Assembly (NCBI GenBank): GCA_023614405.1 | Contig: CM042685.1 | Span: 184,670,257 to 184,734,256, forward strand | Length of the DNA: 64,000 nt | Reading direction: 5' to 3' | Origin: Avena insularis | Taxonomy: Eukaryota; Streptophyta; Magnoliopsida; Poales; Poaceae | Program-made: the position numbers and the translations under genes | Notes under the pieces: generated by a model | The model's input: only the letters and a program-made list of their open reading frames with translations | What the model was told of the DNA's origin: nothing | Database searches by the model: none | Part shown: positions 36,780 to 47,870 of the stretch, in pieces | Layout of the letters: each line of letters starts with the position of its first letter | How positions within the stretch are numbered: the stretch's first letter is position 1

Positions 36780-37781
36780 ATTCGACACCACTAACAATGG
36801 ATCTCGCCCTCGAGATCCGCCTCCTGGTACCGGGAAGAAGGCCGCCGATCTGAATCTTCTCGCCACATGTAGATCTTCACGACACCACTAACAAAGATTC
36901 TCCATCCGTCTAGAAATTGGCGACACCACCAACAAAGGGTCGGTGCTCACGTTCGTCGAGAGAACACTCCGGAGAAACAAAGGACGAAGGTAGTGGTATC
37001 AAAAGATAAGGCCACCTCTAACTTCCATGAGAAGAGGAAAAGTTACATTGATCCACCAGTTCGATGTACAAGAGTGAACAGTAAGAGTCGGGTAGGGTGA
37101 TCAGTCCATCCCGTACCCAAACTATTAGCTCTATACATGAATAGGAAAACCATGCAACACAACTCTCGAAATTTAGAATGAAGATCTTCATAAGCGGTGT
37201 TCGGAACAAAGGGGTGGTGCAAGCTCTGCATTGGATCTGATGTAGATGAGGTCATCACGTTGGAAAACACCGGAAGATACAAAAGAAATTTTTATGAAAA
37301 TACATAACGATTAGGTTTCACAATGGTTCCATTGGCATGAACAACACATGCTCAAGGTATACTCCAACTTCACCAATGCTCGTCCTTCTCATATGTTTTT
37401 CAACGATACGGATATCCAGCAAGGTACACATATAGATAAAGAGTTCAAGAACAAAAAGATTGGATGAAGGGTACACCACACGAGATGCAGATAAGATGTT
37501 TGTAGCACCATCGTTGTAAAAGGGAGAAGGCGAAACCCTGAAGGTACGACGGAAACCCAACCGCGAGAAATCCTAGACTCGAGGAAAGATAAGAGAGTAG
37601 ATTCAAAACACGCAGAGGTAAGAAGAGAATAGGAGAGGGGTAAGGAGTAAAAGCAGACCTAATCAGATCTATCCAACTGATTTTTCCAAAATAGTTTTGA
37701 CACTCTATAACGTCCGTTAGCTAGGTTATCCTACAGGCTGGACCAGTGGGGTATCGCAACTGCTGAGCTCTGATACCACTC
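36780..37781 (-). other. Internal domain of the LARD-like element, non-coding
   Basis: Only 1002 bp. Both strands have only short open frames (about 80 codons at most) without recognisable motifs. On the element strand it begins with the primer site at 37781 and ends at 36780 beside a weak purine-rich run (GAGGGCGAGATCC, complement near 36800-36815), which may be the polypurine tract. Confidence 0.8.
37765..37778 (-). other. Primer-binding site of the LARD-like element
   Basis: On the minus strand this reads TGGTATCAGAGCTC, complementary to the 3' end of initiator tRNA-Met, three bases after the LTR. It fixes the orientation of the element. Confidence 0.9.
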
Positions 37782-40700
37782 TGTAACACCCTCGGAATCG
37801 ACCCTATGCAAGTTTCAGCGATTCCCGCCAAACCCACATAGAAACGATTCAAAGGTGCCCACCAGGCACTTTCGTGCGAGTGGAAAACGAAGTAATACCA
37901 TTACACAATAGTCCACGATGGAACCCACAGAACAGATATATACAACACTGACTCAAAGAGTCAAGAATACAAATATACAATACAAAGATCCAAATCACCT
38001 TGAAAACGATACAACATCCGACTACGGACAAGATGCAAATGGGGCTAAGAGCCCTGAAGTATAACCAATGGCGTCCATAACCCTGCCCAGGCCAAGCCGG
38101 AAGGGTAACCCTGCTAACGACGTCGATCTCAAAACCTGCTTAAACAAAAGGGGTGCCGACAAAGGGCAAAGGAAAAAGAGGAGCGGTCAGTACTGAGGCC
38201 AGTACACGTCGAGACTAGAATTCGGCGGTCCTCACCTACATAGGTATGGTGGACTGAAGCGGCAGCGCAGCATGCACTAAACAACCTATAGAGACTCAAT
38301 ACAACTGGCGGCTATCAGATAGGGATAAGAAAGACCTACTCGGATCCAACCTGATTCTAACACCAAACATACCCATCCTGGTATTCCCCCTCGATACCAA
38401 CCGAGGAAGTCAACCGAGGAACTCACACCGTTGGCAGTTTTATTCATTTCGTTATATTTACGGCAATTACTAGTCAGATATAGATCGCATGGGTCATCCT
38501 GATATAATAAGGAGTGGGCAGTTTTAGTTGACCATTCCGTTGTAGTTGTAGTACTTACTAGTTAGATACATATAGCATGAGGCATCCCAAAACCCAGCAG
38601 TTGTTGGTACTTTTATTTAGCCATTCTGTTGTAGTTGCAATACTTACTAGTCAGATACAATGGTAACAGGTGACAACCCAAACCAGCAATTGTTGGCACA
38701 TTTAATTAGCCATTCCGTTATAGTGAAGCTGATTACTAGTCATTATAAAGTCAAATTTATAGCACTACTTTAGTTATAGTTGTCTATGATCGAGATACTG
38801 TGCTCAAAGTCGTCCATAACCACGGACACGGCTTTCAGAAAGTTTTACCCTGCAGGGGGGCACAAATAGCAACACACGCACGATCAACCTCGAGAAAAAC
38901 CAATAAAAACCCAACGAGGCATCACGACAGAGCAATTGCAAGATTCATATAAATTTCAGGGCCACCCACCAAGCTACCAGCACGAAGTTGGCGGCTCGAC
39001 CACGAACCAGAGGTTTGTGTCAATGGCTGTAAACGACTGGGAACCCGAAAGTGTGACTGGGCTTGTCGATACCGCGAAAACATTCCACTTACCTAAACAG
39101 TACAGGCGCTCCACGCGCAATCATAAATAAAGTAGTAAAGGATGGCATAAGTACAGGATAGTAATAAAGCCCCAAACTACTTTGTGGCCCCAAGAAATAA
39201 GTATGACTCAAGCTCTGGCTAGGGGGATTCATGGTCCCACATGCGGATAGTGCGAATATTCAAAGAACAGGTATCAAGTACTCGGGGTCCTACGGGACAC
39301 AAGTGGACGGTTAAAAACCAAATAACATCTATTGCCCACCTGTGCCTCTGCATTATTTACTTACTTCAACTTTAGTTATTAAACGGTAATTAAAGTTATA
39401 ATCATCTCCAACATTAAATATAAGGCATTACTCCAACAACTGTGGAACATCAACGGCGCGACGCAACACCTGCACAAGCAACTACGACTCGCAGGGCTGA
39501 CTATCTACCAAACAATAGGTAATAGGATATGTCCAAGGCAATTGAATGGCTGCAAGGGATATCACGGGTACGAAAACTAGAGCATCACATCACAGATAGC
39601 AATAGATCAACAGGAGGAAATAAAGACTATAAAAGTAAGATAGGTAGAAGGGGGAGAATGCTCGCCTGAAAAACATTGCTGAAGATTCACCCGCAGATCA
39701 GGTCGACACTCGCATCAACTCATCGGCCTATTCCGCGAAGAAGCAATGCACTAAAATAACACACGGGATGCACTATTTAATACTACGGCAGAAGATCCGG
39801 CATGATGCATATATGAGGTATGACATGGCAAAGATGTGATGCCACTAGGTCATATTAGACGAAACTGAGGTCCCGACATTTACTTAGATGGTTCAAGTTG
39901 TTTAGATACCCCACAATTTTAAATGTTGTCTTAACAAGGCAAAATTATATCACTGGTTCGATGCACAAATTTAAATGAGCAAATATTAGACTAGATTTGT
40001 CCGCATATGGAGCCCATATTTAATTATGAGGTGAATCGGTATCATGCCCTCAAACCACACCAATATGCATGCGAGTATGACAATTAAATATGCAACAGTT
40101 TATATAGTTGGTGATTTATAAAATAAAGGCTCGGAAAAGGTCACACATCTCGGATCGAAGATCTTGGCTCCAAGGGGATTCGGGTTTGGTGGGGTTCGGG
40201 CACGCCGGGATCGGTCTTCACATCCAGGAAGGAGAACTTGTCAGACCAGCGTCACCCCCACCGGGTTCCGGGAGGACGTGCTTGGTGTTCCACGGTCTTC
40301 GGATCCGTGTCGATGATCATGTCGTTCTCTACAGGAACTCGGATTTCCGGCTTCATTGTCGGTGACCACTCGTCAACGAGGTCGAACTTGATGACGGTGT
40401 ACATCTCTGGGAAGGTCGACACGATCAAACCTGACCTCTTCTTGAGAATCAGCAAGCACACACTTGCGGCGATTTAGTAGCAACTCTAGATATACCCGAC
40501 AAGCGCAAGCTCACAACAAGGAAACGAGGGCACGATCAAAACCGCACAAACAGACATGTGTATGGGCGTACAGGAGGTACACAACACTGAATTGGCAATA
40601 CCAATTGGCGTAGAACATCTGGCGACAAGCGATAAGACCAAAAGCGCATCGGTATGCGCAGCGTATGGCGAGTAGAGCTAGCGACAAGCGGCGAGAGGCG

Positions 40701-41666
40701 ATTCAAACGGCACTCGAGTGGCGACTTCGGTGACTTCTGGCGAGGAGCCCTGGCGGCGGCAAGCGCCGGCAGCGTTAGCTCGGCGCGCAGCCATGAGAGA
40801 AAACCGGGAGAAGCGGTCGGGCGAGGGCCTGCTTGCCAGCGGAGATCGGCGAGGAGGCGGCGGAGAGGCGGGCGTCGATGCCGAGCTTAGTGCAGCGGCA
40901 CGGAGAGGGCGACAGGGAGGTGACGGCGGCTCCTAGCGAAGAAGCGGAGGCGGCCGAGGGAGAAGAGGCGAGGCGGAGAGGCGGTGAGGCGAGCGTCTGC
41001 GGGTGGCGACACGCGCAGCAGGACGAGGGAGAGACGGCGACGTCCGCTCGGGGAGGGGCTCGGCGGCCAGAGGGCATGGACACTGCGGCGAGGGGAGCTC
41101 GAGGGATGCGCGGCGATGGCAGGGAGAGGGTACTATCGGGCGGAGGGGTCCTGCGGCCAGAGGAGGAGGCGGCCATGAGACGACGGGTGCGGGATGGGCG
41201 TCGTGGTGAGCAGGAGTGGTGGGCCAAGGCAATGGTAGGTGAGGAGCGGGTCGCAGCAAGGGTGAGCGCGCGCGTGCTGTCTGCTGGCGGCGGCGGGGTG
41301 GAGAGATGGGTAGGGTTAGGTGGGATCTGGTTAGGGCTAGGGTTTTCTAGGGTTGTAGGTGGTCTGTCTAGTTGGGCCTTTGGGCCTGACCGGATGGACT
41401 GCCTCCCCCTAATAAAATATTTATAATATTTATTTTCTTTTCTTTTATTTAAAATAAAACATTTACAAATATGTTTTAGGCAAAAATAAGGATTCGAGAG
41501 GAACATGGTTTTATATTTGAATTAGAGAAGGGGTATTTGTAGAAAACAAAAATAGGGCTTCTAGCAAAATAGTTTTAGGCAAAAAGATGCATGTTGATGT
41601 CATGATGATGCACAAAGTATTATTTACCCGCGATTTTCTAGTAGTGGTTTTACCCGGGGTGCTACA
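37782..41666 (-). repeat. 5' LTR (element sense) of the LARD-like element
   Basis: A direct repeat of 32868-36779. On the minus strand it begins TGTAGCACCCCGGG and ends GGGTGTTACA. Compared with the left copy, patches at 38075-38270 and 40615-41360 are rich in one- to several-base indels. Confidence 0.95.
40252..40461 (-). CDS. Small ORF inside the LARD-like LTR (right copy), unknown
   Basis: The counterpart of the frame at 35318-35527, same length, uninterrupted. Differences are Ser to Gly, Leu to Val and Ala to Val (IKFDLVDEW). No family recognised. Confidence 0.35.
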   Translation of the reverse strand: MCLLILKKRSGLIVSTFPEMYTVIKFDLVDEWSPTMKPEIRVPVENDMIIDTDPKTVEHQARPPGTRWG

Positions 41667-42448
41667 GTTGCCCAATACGACCTTGAGTAAAACTCAAAGT
41701 CCGACATCGGCAGAAGATAGAGAAAGGATGAGTAAGACTCCCTATGCCTCAGCCATAGGATCTCTAATGTATGCCATGCTATGTACTAGACCTGACATTG
41801 CATATGTTGTTAGTTTAACTAGCAGATATCAAAGTGATCCAGGAGTGGATCATTGGACATGATCAAAAACATCCTTAAGTACTTGAGAAGAACTAAGGAT
41901 ATGGTTCTTTCTTATGGAGGTGATGAACAGCTCGTTGTTAATGGTTACACCGATGCTAGTTGGAACACCGATCCGGATGATTCTAAATCACAATCTGGAT
42001 ACGTATTTATTTTGAATAGTGCAGCAGTTAGCTGGAGGAGTGCAAAGCAAAGCGTTGTGGCGAGATCTTCAACTGAATCGGAATACATGGGCTGCCGGAG
42101 GCTTCACAAGAAGCGATATGGATGAAAGAGTTCATTACAGAGCTGGGTGTGGTTCCTAGTCGCTGGACCCAATGTCTATCTACTGTGATAACATGGGCGC
42201 CATAGCCAATGCGCAAGAACCAAGGTCACACAAGAAGCTGAAGCACATCAAGCTACGTTTTCACGCTATTCGAGAACATATCCAAGATGGGGATATAAAG
42301 ATTTGCAAAGTACACACATATCTGAATGTGGCGGATCCGATGACTAAACCTCTCCCGAGGGCAAAACATGACCAACACCAAACTGCCATGGGTGTTCGGT
42401 ATATTACCATGTAATCTAGATTAGATGACTCTAGTGCAAGTGGGAGAC

Positions 42449-44328
42449 TATTGGAGATATGCCCTAGAGGCAATAATAAATATAGTTATTATTATATCTT
42501 TGTGTTTATGATAAATGTTTACATTCATGCTATAATAGTATTAACAAGGAAACATTAATACTTGTGTGATTTGTAAACTTAAATTGAAGTCCCTAGTAAA
42601 GCCTCTATACATCACTAGCTTGTTGGTTAATAAATGATTGTGGTTTCCCTATCATGAACATTGAGATGTTATTAACAACAAGATCATATCATTAGGAGAA
42701 TGATATGGTGGACATACTCCTATAGATAAGCATAGCATAAAGATCAAGTCATTTTAATAGTTTAATTGCTATATGCTTTCTGATACATAGTAACCTAATT
42801 CCTTCGACCATGAGATCATGCATATCACCTTTACCGATGCTTTGATGACATCAAACACCACACCGTAAGTGGGTGGCTATAAAGGTGGCGTTGAGTGTTC
42901 GGAAAGTATTGATTGAAACACATGGATCAAGAGTGGGATTTGTCCATCCATATGACGGATAGATATACTCTGGGCCCTCTCGGTGGAATGTCATCCAATT
43001 AGCTTGCAAGCATGTGACTGGCTCACAAGGGATCAGATATCACGGGAACGAGAAAAGAGTACTTATCGGTAACGAGGTTGAACTAGGTATGCAGAGATAC
43101 CGACGATCATAACCTCGGATAAGTAAACTATCGTGAGACAAAGGGAAATTGGTATCGTATGTAAGTGGTTCATTCGATCGTAAAGTAATCGTAGAAATAT
43201 GTGGGAGCCATATGAATTTCCAGATTCCTCTATTGGTTATTGTTCGGAGAAGTGTCTCGATCATGTCCGCATAATTCACGAACCGTAGGGAGACACACTT
43301 AAGGATTCGACGTTGTTTGAGTAGTTATGGAATGATGAGAAAGAGACCGAATGTTGTTCGGAGTCTCGAATGGGATCCAGGATATCACGAGGAGATCCGG
43401 AATGGTCCGGAGAATAAGATTCATATAAGGAATGTCCCGTTTCGGAGTTGGGGAATGGTTCCGGTGTTTTCATCGGGAATGTTCTAGAAGGTTCCGGAAT
43501 GTCCGACACTCCGGAGGGGAAGGGTACATTAATGTGTTATATCAAGTTGGTATGATTGCATTATGTACTCGGTGTCATTGCTGAACAAAATAAAGGGATT
43601 AATCAAATCCTAGTTTGAAAAGTCAAACACCAAGTTTGAAAGTCAAACGGCTATTTTTGGGAAGTGGAGAAAGAGGAGGAAACCGAGTTGGGGAGGAGTC
43701 CCTCCTCCATCGCCGGCCCACCTCCAAGCCGAGTTGGGGAGGGACTCCCCTCCCCTTGGCCGGCCCCTCCACCTATAAGGAGGGCAGGGCTCCTCCTAGA
43801 CACACAAGATCCCGCCTCCAAACCCTAAGCCGCCGGCCGCCACCTTGCCGCCGCCTAGGTCAAGCCGCCGCCTAGCAACCCCTAGCCGCCCGGCCAAGCT
43901 TCCTCCTCGGCGTGTCTAAACCCTAGATCGTCGAGGACTCTCATACTCCACCATACTCGCTCCGGCTTAAGTGAAGCCTGCGAGATCTCCCTCTACTTCC
44001 GGTACCACGCCGTTGTCTTTCTTGGAATCGCGAGAGAGTGCTACAACCTCCATGCCTGCTGGAACAAGGAGAGGAAGGTCTTCGTCAGTACCGAGCGTGT
44101 GACCGATGGGGAGCGCTTCGAGCGCAGCCGGAAGGATCCTCTACACGATCTTGAGATCGGGAAGAGTACGACTACATCACCCACGAGAATCCGCTCTCGT
44201 TAAACACTTTTGAATCTTCGAGGGTGAGTTATTCCATCGACTCGTTGCTACAATCTAGTAGATAGATCTTGGCTTGTTTGTTTGTATGCGATAGAATTGT
44301 TTTGTTTTCCATGCTACGAAACCCTACA
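42449..44328 (+). repeat. 3' LTR of element C
   Basis: It follows the polypurine tract AAGTGGGAGAC. The first bases are TATTGGAGATATG, so the terminal TG has mutated to TA. It ends AAACCCTACA before the target copy TGCGG. The TATA region has lost two bases (CACCTATAAGG, about 43770). Confidence 0.92.
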
Positions 44329-44333
44329 TGCGG

Positions 44334-44554
44334 GAGCGCTGCCGGAACGCGTCATCGGAAGGATCGTCTACACGATCTTGAGATCGGCAAGTGAACGACT
44401 ACATCATCCATGAGAATCTGCTCTCGTTAACCGCTTTGGAATCTTCGAGGGTGAGTACTCTATCGACTCGTTGCTACAATCTAGTAGATAGATCTTGGCT
44501 TGTGTGTGTTCATGCAGTAGATTTTTTTTGTTTTTCATGCTACGAACCCCTACA
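44334..44554 (+). mobile_element. LTR remnant B, third piece (true 3' end)
   Basis: The family LTR 3' end, finishing ACGAACCCCTACA at 44554. It is not followed by a primer site, so B is a 3' or solo LTR. The sequence after it is the old flank. Confidence 0.88.
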
Positions 44555-45891
44555 TATCTTGTATGTGCGTGACGAGCGCTCCAGTTTGGAGTAGCCCTCG
44601 AGTGTCTGGCCGATTTATAGACTTGGGAAGACACTCGAGTCTTGTATCGTGCAGTTTTTATTCGATAATATCGTGGGCGTACCGCTCACCCGAAAGTATA
44701 TCGGGTGCGCGACCAGCGCTCCTGATAGGAGTGTCCCCCAAGTGTCTAGTCGAGTCATAGACTCGAGTGGAGACTCATGCAAGAAGAAACCACTTACCCG
44801 GAAGTGCATCGAGTCAGCGTCTAATTCATAAGGATCCAGTAATTGATGATGTGGTAGGAGTCGACATAGCGGAGTCACGCGGGGTTTTAGCCGAGTGAGT
44901 CAACGATGCGGATGGAGTCGACGTTGTTGCTTCTGTCGGGTGCGCGGCTAGCGTCGCGTTTGTGTAGCATCGAGCGATGCAACCATCCGAGGAGGGATTC
45001 GACTCGGGTATTGAGTTTATAGCGTAGCTAGTTGTTTTGTCGACTCTTGTTAGAGGACTCGATAGAATAGCTCGGTGCAGTAGAGGTCCTTGTAAGCTGC
45101 AGAAAACATGAAGAATGGTGAAGTACATGTATCTTGTAAAGAATAATTGCCTGTCGGCTTGTAAAGTAAAATTCTAGTGTCAATCGAGTCGACACTTTTG
45201 CACTATCTGCTAGGCCTTTTCGTTAGCCTGATTACCCTTAGTATCAGTACCTTGCCGAGGCACTCGGAGTTTAAGGATTCGACGGTCAGGCAGAATCAGC
45301 TACTCGGGCTATCGCGTATCAGGTGCTCGAGTGCGTGGAGCTGATGGCACATTAGATTACTTGAAGAGGGCGCAACCCCGAGTGTTTCGAGTGCGAGTTA
45401 AAAATAAATCATCTCTAAGTAGAGGGAAACTTAGCTTTATTTGTAGTTGTCATGGACGAAATCGATGCGGTAGAGAGTCACGCGGCATACGTAGTCGACG
45501 CGGTGGAGTCGACGTGATGGAGAGTCGTCAAAGTCAAAGGATGTGACGGATCACCGCAGCCGAAGATATGGCGGGTCGCCATATCCGAAGACCATGGCGG
45601 GTCTTCAAAGTCGAAGAAGCCCCTGGGCTGCCGGAGCCCAAGACCGCGGCGGTTCGCCAAAGCGGAGGGTGCCCCCGAGCCCCCGAGTCGTTGGATCCGA
45701 AGATCGTAGCGAATCGCCGAAGTCGAAGACTGCAGCAGGTCGCGAGATCGAAGCCAAATGAGTAGTCAACATGGCGGCCGAGAGTTGTGCACCGGATATG
45801 TAGTTGACGTGGAAGCGAGTCACGCGGCGAACCGGAGTCGCATGGTGATGACGAGTTGCCGCATCCGAAGATTGTAACGGGCCACAGCAGC

Positions 45892-46076
45892 CGAAGACCG
45901 CATCGGATTGCCACATCCGACGACCACAACGGGTCGTCGCAGCCGAAGACCGTAGAAGGTCGCAAGAGTCGAAGACCTTAGCGGCAAGCCGCCGCAGCTG
46001 AAGATCGCAGCGGGTCGCCGGAACTGAAGACCACGGTGGGTTGCCAAAGCCGAAGACCACAGTGGGTCGCCGAAGC
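45892..46076. repeat. 26-bp minisatellite, seven units
   Basis: Units begin with (C/T)GA(A/C)GA(C/T)C and contain GGGTCGCC-like cores. Six units are 26 bp and one is 29 bp. Looser copies extend upstream to about 45550. Because 26 is not a multiple of 3, it opens frames in every phase. Confidence 0.85.
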
Positions 46077-47160
46077 CCCCGGGTGTAGAGTCAGCGCGAT
46101 CGACAAAGTCATCGAGGCGGACGTGTGGTTGAAGCTGCCGACGCATACCCAATGCGACGGACAAGGGGTCGACACGTCGAAACCAGGGAAGTTGGTGGAG
46201 CAGCGATGAAGTAGATGGTGGTGGCACGAATCCAGCGACGTCAAATCCGATCTAGTAAATCCGCGCCGATCAAGATGTAGTCTGTGACAGAGAGTCAAAA
46301 CAGTCCACGACATGATGGAAACAGTGTGGAACTTTGAGTTATCCACGTGAAGCAAAAATCAGTCACGTACTACCTCAAATCTATTTTTTTCTTGTCTTTC
46401 CAGAAGTTGGACAGTCTAAACTTGTTTTTTGAGAGCTGATCTCTTGTTGGTTGTGCTCTGCACGTCCGTACGACTGCTGCCATGATCTTTTTCTTTCATG
46501 TAAGATTCCTCATGGCAAAGAGCTAGCTTGATCCGTAGTGGACAACTTCAGTAGCATCTAGTTATTTTATTTTTCTTCATAAGACTATGAATGTCCCTTT
46601 AGAATAACCTCTACAATGCGTCTGCCTGACGAGACCTGCCGCTGCTTGGCCTTCCGTTGACGCGGTATAATATACGCAGAAGGCTATCAGCCACACCAAT
46701 GTATTGGCAAGAAAATCTCAGCAACGCTACCGCCGGTCATGCTGATGAAGATGTCGATGCCTTGCCGGCTAGATGCAATCTAGATGCCGTTGATGATGAG
46801 GGATCTCGCTCGGACGACAAGTCATAGATTGCTAGTGATAGGATTAGTGTCTCTAGTTCCCACAGATTGCCCAATTGATGAAGGTTAGACTCGTCAATGC
46901 CTATTGTTATGAACTTGGGTTTTAGAGAAGATGGGGATGCTGGAGATCGTGAGACGGTTAATAGACACGCAGCAAGGGGACACGAGGTTTACCTAGGTTC
47001 AGCCCCCGGAGGGAAAACCCTACGCCGGCTTGTCTGTTCTTGATTACGGCGGAACCGAAGGTTACAGGGGTGGGCAGATGCAATTTGGCGTAAGGTGTGT
47101 ATATGAGTTAGAGAGATCTATTGTGGCGTAGCATGTCCTTCTCATTGGACCCTCCTAGCC

Positions 47161-47168
47161 TTTATATA
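47161..47168 (-). promoter_or_regulatory. Possible LTR TATA box
   Basis: The minus strand reads TATATAAAGGCTAGGAGG, typical of the core promoter in cereal LTRs. It is surrounded by LTR-like sequence but the LTR borders are not defined. Confidence 0.35.
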
Positions 47169-47490
47169 TGGGGAGACTAGGTCTCAGGTACCGATACAAG
47201 TTGCTTACAAGTTGTATCCAAACTATAGTCTTGAGCTTTTCTTGTCTTGTGCGTTTGGGAGTCCATGTCCATATGGGCTTCGTAGCAGCCAGACCGTCAT
47301 AGGCAGCATGGACCTTGGTAGGTCATCGAGTGGGCCTTCCGTTGATCCGCACCAGGTAGCCTAATATTGAGTACTCGTAGAGCATATATATAGGAGGGAG
47401 ATCATCTGCATAGACCGGACAGGCAACCTCCTTGGGCTTTGGGGCTGTAGCAGCCGCAATGGTAGAATTTTTAGCAATCACAGAACTACC

Positions 47491-47870
47491 TTTTTTTTAG
47501 CTAAACTCAGTATTCATCCAAAAAAATCAGGCAGAACAACGCTCAAAGGCAGACGATGTTTGTGTTTTGGCGACAGCTGAGAGTCAACTCGCTAACAGGA
47601 ACAGATCGCGTCCTCCGTGTCCAGTCCACGCGGAAACAGTCGAGGATACAACACTCGGCAGCGGGACAACACTCGGCGCGCTCCGCTGCGCCATCCTCCG
47701 CTATTAGCGCTTAGATTCTGCAACTGGGGTGTTCGTTCGGTGTGATGCTTATGGTTGTGATTCGTTGGGGTCCTTGACGTAGCACAACCAAGGCAGTTTG
47801 GTGCGTGGGTCCTTTTTAAAAGGTGATTGGGTGCTTTACGATTCATGCCACCAAGTTTCATCGAGTTTCA
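47491..47870 (-). mobile_element. Possible minus-strand retroposon with poly(A) tail
   Basis: Eight T at 47491-47498 would be the tail of a minus-strand copy ending GAGTTTAGCT. Upstream on that strand is an 89-codon frame (47592-47861) of no known family. No target duplication was found. Confidence 0.25.

Larger units (their letters stand above)
32868..41666 (-). mobile_element. LARD-like non-autonomous LTR retrotransposon, 8.8 kb
   Basis: Two direct repeats of 3912 and 3885 bp (32868-36779, 37782-41666) with plus-strand ends TGTAACACCC and GGGGTGCTACA flank only 1002 bp. Next to the right repeat is the complement of a primer site (37765-37778), so the element reads on the minus strand. The target duplication is GTTGT/GTTGC (32863-32867 and 41667-41671), one base diverged; removing the insert restores element C. 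No gag or pol is visible, so it must use proteins from other elements. LARDs described from Triticeae have LTRs of about 4.5 kb and interiors of about 3.5 kb, so this interior is unusually short. Confidence 0.92.
29655..42414 (+). pseudogene. Copia gag-pol polyprotein of element C, broken
   Basis: Same domain order as element A, in several frames. The gag start (29655) is hit by single-base losses near 29737-29800 and a TAA at 29984. The zinc knuckle has a Cys changed (CFYYKGEGHWKRNC). The protease aspartate is lost (VFNLG where VFDTG is expected). Integrase (HTDVCGPM, FTDDLSRYGY, LRSDRGGEY) is open within 30655-31542 and then shifts. Reverse transcriptase keeps YVDD (32630-32641) in an open stretch 32330-32867. 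The LARD-like insert splits the protein after GFLPML, and RNase H resumes at 41669 with a frameshift near 41860 and another near 42090. It is inactive. Confidence 0.92.
26558..44328 (+). mobile_element. Copia element C, full-length Angela/BARE type
   Basis: LTRs at 26558-28464 and 42449-44328 with a perfect target duplication TGCGG (26553-26557 and 44329-44333). Without the 8.8-kb insert at 32868-41666 and its target copy it measures about 8.97 kb. The LTR pair share features such as AATAATAAATATAG and GTGTGATTTGTAAACTTAAATTG. Coding is more decayed than in A. It sits inside LTR remnant B, 235 bp past element A's target. Confidence 0.95.
44555..47480. other. Decayed LTR-element-like DNA (host of LTR B)
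   Basis: It is rich in ACTCGAG/GTCGAGTC motifs and in CCGAAGACC repeats, then a segment with a minus-strand TATA box (47161-47168). This looks like the LTR and flank of an old retrotransposon, but no gag or pol domain can be read. Long minus-strand frames at 45534-46355 arise from the 26-bp repeat and are not genes. Confidence 0.4.

Noticed and set aside
40775..41506. 243-codon minus-strand frame
   Set aside because: It is the counterpart of the GC-rich LTR block. It is not kept as one frame in the left LTR, so it is not a gene.
45534..46355. Minus-strand frames of 125-151 codons
   Set aside because: Overlapping frames in several phases are produced by the 26-bp minisatellite; the peptides are degenerate repeats of each other.
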